From JAKEGK01 sp036507695 (GTDB lineage Bacteria; Pseudomonadota; Gammaproteobacteria; SZUA-152): a DNA stretch of 7,970 bases. A program made the position numbers and the translations under genes. Below the pieces are notes generated by a model that saw only the letters and a list, made by a program, of their open reading frames with translations, was not told the DNA's origin and searched no databases. Numbering within the stretch: the first letter of the stretch is position 1; the number at the start of each line of letters is the position of its first letter. The stretch is taken from the NCBI GenBank assembly GCA_036507695.1, contig DATCIR010000287.1, positions 1 through 7,970 on the forward strand. Direction: 5' to 3'. Below are positions 6,596 through 7,970 of the stretch, piece by piece.

Positions 6596-6746
6596 TTGTG
6601 AATATCATTTTCGCCAATAAATATATTGGGATAAATTACTTCCAATGATTAACAAGCGATAGTATCGTCATCGGCAGGCAAACATAACCCATGCCCCCAT
6701 TTATGTTTGTCGGGCCGCGACGCCGCCCTGTTGCGGCCTTTTTTTT
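6596..6746 (+). ncRNA. Candidate small RNA ending at a Rho-independent terminator
   Basis: The reason for the call is a strong intrinsic terminator (6713-6746) with no protein gene upstream. A second hairpin precedes it at 6677-6711: GGCAAACATAA pairs with TTATGTTTGTC through one G-U pair, around a single-stranded C-rich loop (CCCATGCCCCCAT). Hairpin, C-rich loop and U-tailed terminator resemble the 3' end of a regulatory RNA. A possible promoter is TTGTGA (6596-6601) with TAAATA 16 bases on (6618-6623), which is weak. The 5' end is therefore a guess. The alternative is that the terminator serves a longer transcript from the tRNA. Confidence 0.3.
6713..6746 (+). terminator. Rho-independent terminator
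   Basis: GGCCGC (6713-6718) pairs with GCGGCC (6733-6738), followed directly by eight T residues (6739-6746). A tighter alternative stem, GCCGC (6722-6726) with GCGGC, has a six-base loop. It ends a plus-strand transcript and isolates the Sel1-repeat gene downstream. Confidence 0.85.
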
Positions 6747-6777
6747 GGGCGGTGTTCTCCTTAATTTTTTCACTCAC

Positions 6778-6788
6778 TATGATATAGT
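6778..6788 (+). promoter_or_regulatory. Probable -10 region of the Sel1-repeat gene
   Basis: Two overlapping -10-like hexamers, TATGAT (6778-6783) and TATAGT (6783-6788), lie about 45-55 bases before the start codon and just downstream of the terminator. No good -35 is visible; TTAATT at 6761-6766 is the best, and it is poor. Confidence 0.4.
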
Positions 6789-6831
6789 CGCCACAGCAAC
6801 ACGTCTGTAACGGATTAATAGGATGTGAGGA

Positions 6832-7335
6832 ATGAAAAAGAACGCGATATCAGTGCTTAGCCTGCTACTAATATTAGTACCTACATCACCCCTACTGGCC
6901 AGTAACCTTGAAGGCCTGAAAGCCGCTGAAAAAGATGATTACAAAACCGCGTTCACTCAATGGCAGGCTCTGGCAAACCAAGGCGATGTCAACACACAGG
7001 CCACCATTGCAGTGCTCTACCACGCCGGCCAAGGCGTGAATAAAGACTATGAAAAAGCATTCTACTGGTATAAAAAAGCCGCCGAACAGGGCAATGCGGC
7101 TGCACAGGCCAATCTCGGCGTCATGTATGCCAAGGGCACGGGCACTGCGCGTGACATGATTCAAAGTTATGCCTGGTATAGCCTTGCCGCCACCGTGCAT
7201 AAGGATAAGAAAGTGGGTAACACGCTTTGGGGCATCGAAGCCGTTGCATCCCGGCTTTCCGCCACAGACTTGGAAAAAGCCAAACAGCTTGCCCGGCAAT
7301 ATACAAAAAAATATATCGCAAAGAAAACACCCTGA
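6832..7335 (+). CDS. Secreted Sel1/TPR-like repeat protein
   Basis: The product is 167 residues. The N-terminus is a classical Sec signal peptide (MKKNAISVLSLLLILVPTSPLLAS), probably cut near residue 23-24, with no lipobox, so the mature protein should be periplasmic or exported. Two good Sel1-like repeats follow: DDYKTAFTQWQALANQGDVNTQATIAVLYHAGQGVNKD (about 35-72), then YEKAFYWYKKAAEQGNAAAQANLGVMYAKGTGTARD (about 73-108). A third, degenerate unit starts MIQSYAWYSLAA. The C-terminus is Lys-rich (QYTKKYIAKKTP). Sel1 repeats form alpha/alpha superhelices for protein-protein contacts, and no catalytic residues are evident. AGGA lies eight bases upstream of ATG 6832. It appears monocistronic, with a terminator upstream and 100 bases before the next gene. 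The specific partner is unknown. Confidence 0.92.
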   Translation: MKKNAISVLSLLLILVPTSPLLASNLEGLKAAEKDDYKTAFTQWQALANQGDVNTQATIAVLYHAGQGVNKDYEKAFYWYKKAAEQGNAAAQANLGVMYAKGTGTARDMIQSYAWYSLAATVHKDKKVGNTLWGIEAVASRLSATDLEKAKQLARQYTKKYIAKKTP

Positions 7336-7435
7336 CGCGTTGTTGATAACACCTGACCCGGTGCACGCGCTATACGCATAACAAAACCGTAGCGCCGCCA
7401 CAATTCTGGTTCACCACTCCCCACGCAAGGAATCT

Positions 7436-7744
7436 ATGCAAGGTATCGTCCTCATCCTGCTGCTTGCAGTTGTTGCCTGGTTCTGGTGGGACACCATGCA
7501 GAGCAAAGAGCTGGCACGCCAGGCCGGGAAACAGGCGTGTGATAAAGCCGGAGTGCAGTTTCTTGACGATACCGTTGAGAATAAGAAAATCTGGGTGCGG
7601 CGAAATCCGCACGGGCGGATGGAATTGTGCCGCATTTTCTTTTTTGAATTCGCCACCGATGGCGAGTATCGTTACCAGGGACGTGTTGTCGTACTTGGCA
7701 AAACCATAGCGGATGTCAGTATGGACGCCTACCGGATTTCGTAA
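7436..7744 (+). CDS. DUF3301-like membrane-anchored protein
   Basis: The product is 102 residues, and AAGGA lies four bases upstream of ATG 7436. One N-terminal hydrophobic helix (GIVLILLLAVVAWFWWDT, about 3-20) is followed by a soluble part. The layout matches what I recall of the DUF3301 family of proteobacteria: a WWD motif after the helix, then ARQAGKQACDKAGVQFLDDTV (27-47), Arg-rich RRNPHGR (55-61), CRIFFFEFATDGEYRYQGRVVVLG (65-88). No biochemical function is known to me for this family. Orientation is probably one membrane anchor with a small soluble domain. It lies 100 bases after the Sel1-repeat gene with no strong terminator between, and 48 bases before the next start. Confidence 0.87.
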   Translation: MQGIVLILLLAVVAWFWWDTMQSKELARQAGKQACDKAGVQFLDDTVENKKIWVRRNPHGRMELCRIFFFEFATDGEYRYQGRVVVLGKTIADVSMDAYRIS

Positions 7745-7792
7745 TTGATTTTGGTGTGCTTAAACACATTAGCGATCAAAGGCCCGAAACCC

Positions 7793-7970
7793 ATGACAGA
7801 AATCAAAGATTTTTCCGCGCAAGAACTGGATATGGTCCAGCAGACGCTCAAGGAGCGTTATGGACACAACGTCGAACTCGAGCTGGCGGACGTTGAACTC
7901 CGGCTGGACCCCGTTGCGTACGAACTCACGACCTGCCCCGCACTCTACTGGGAGATGAGCGGCTGCCATT
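7793..7970 (+). CDS. Unrecognised protein, 3'-truncated by window edge
   Basis: An open frame starts at ATG 7793 and runs without a stop to the window end, giving 59 residues: MTEIKDFSAQELDMVQQTLK, then ERYGHNVELELADVELRLDP and onwards to EMSGCH. AAAGG lies 10 bases upstream, a slightly long spacing. The N-terminal part is acidic and probably helical (FSAQELDMVQQTLKERYG), followed by alternating hydrophobic residues suggesting strands (VELELADVELRL). It contains Cys49 and Cys58. There is no signal peptide or membrane segment in the visible part, so it looks cytoplasmic. I do not recognise the family. The opposite-strand open frame over the same bases is a shadow. It may be cotranscribed with the DUF3301-like gene 48 bases upstream. 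Confidence 0.75.
   Translation, partial: MTEIKDFSAQELDMVQQTLKERYGHNVELELADVELRLDPVAYELTTCPALYWEMSGCH

Larger units (their letters stand above)
6372..6831. other. 460-base intergenic region rich in hairpins, no convincing protein gene
   Basis: Only short open frames are present, one of them overlapping the tRNA. The stretch holds an imperfect hairpin just after the tRNA (6383-6415), a G/C-run hairpin (6481-6500), a bulged 11-bp hairpin (6542-6568), an AT-rich section (about 6571-6660), a hairpin with a C-rich loop (6677-6711) and a strong terminator (6713-6746). The final part carries the upstream signals of the Sel1-repeat gene. Confidence 0.7.

Noticed and set aside
6691..6810. Short open frame MPPFMFVGPRR... 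crossing the terminator
   Set aside because: It runs through the terminator stem and T-run, has no ribosome site and about 39 residues of unremarkable sequence; chance is the better explanation.
6892..7401. 169-residue minus-strand frame over the Sel1-repeat gene
   Set aside because: It is antisense to a gene with signal peptide, repeats and ribosome site; its Cys/Gly-rich translation is typical of a shadow.

Overview
This 7,970-base window reads as chromosomal DNA of a Gram-negative proteobacterium, most likely a gammaproteobacterium or a near relative. Supporting signs are a Rho almost residue-for-residue like the E. coli protein, three lipobox lipoproteins, a DUF3301-type protein, a CCA-encoding tRNA-Thr(CGU) close to E. 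coli thrW, and a Fur-superfamily regulator. The genus cannot be fixed from the sequence. Coding density is high, base composition is even, and no transposase, integrase or CRISPR array is visible.

Layout. The left edge cuts into rho (2-910, + strand, about 116 N-terminal residues missing). It is followed closely by a lipoprotein made of ankyrin repeats (960-1817, +). Convergent with it, and only two bases away, is a minus-strand pair: a second ankyrin-repeat lipoprotein (3020-2481) and, 10 bases downstream of it, a triheme c7-type cytochrome lipoprotein (2470-1820). These three genes form a small envelope cluster of two ankyrin scaffolds around one haem protein. A repeat- and palindrome-rich stretch (about 3155-3236) separates this cluster from a plus-strand run. 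That run is a small zinc-ribbon membrane protein (3288-3599), a PfkB-family sugar kinase strikingly like animal ketohexokinase (3618-4487), and the glycine oxidase ThiO (4512-5591), which supplies dehydroglycine for thiamine thiazole synthesis.

Next is an Irr-like Fur-family regulator (5666-6112). Its sigma70 promoter carries a Fur-box-like sequence between -35 and -10, and the predicted transcript starts at or next to the ATG, so it may be leaderless and autoregulated. Between it and tRNA-Thr (6296-6371) lie a nearly perfect 28-bp palindrome and a good tRNA promoter.

The 460 bases after the tRNA hold no convincing protein gene. They do contain several strong hairpins and end in a textbook Rho-independent terminator at 6713-6746, so an unannotated small RNA is possible. 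The right end has a secreted Sel1/TPR-repeat protein (6832-7335), a DUF3301-like membrane-anchored protein (7436-7744) and the first 59 codons of an unrecognised gene (7793 to the edge).

How the genes work together: the only clear functional groupings are the ankyrin/cytochrome envelope cluster and the possible zinc-ribbon/kinase/thiO transcription unit. The rest look like independently expressed housekeeping or regulatory genes.
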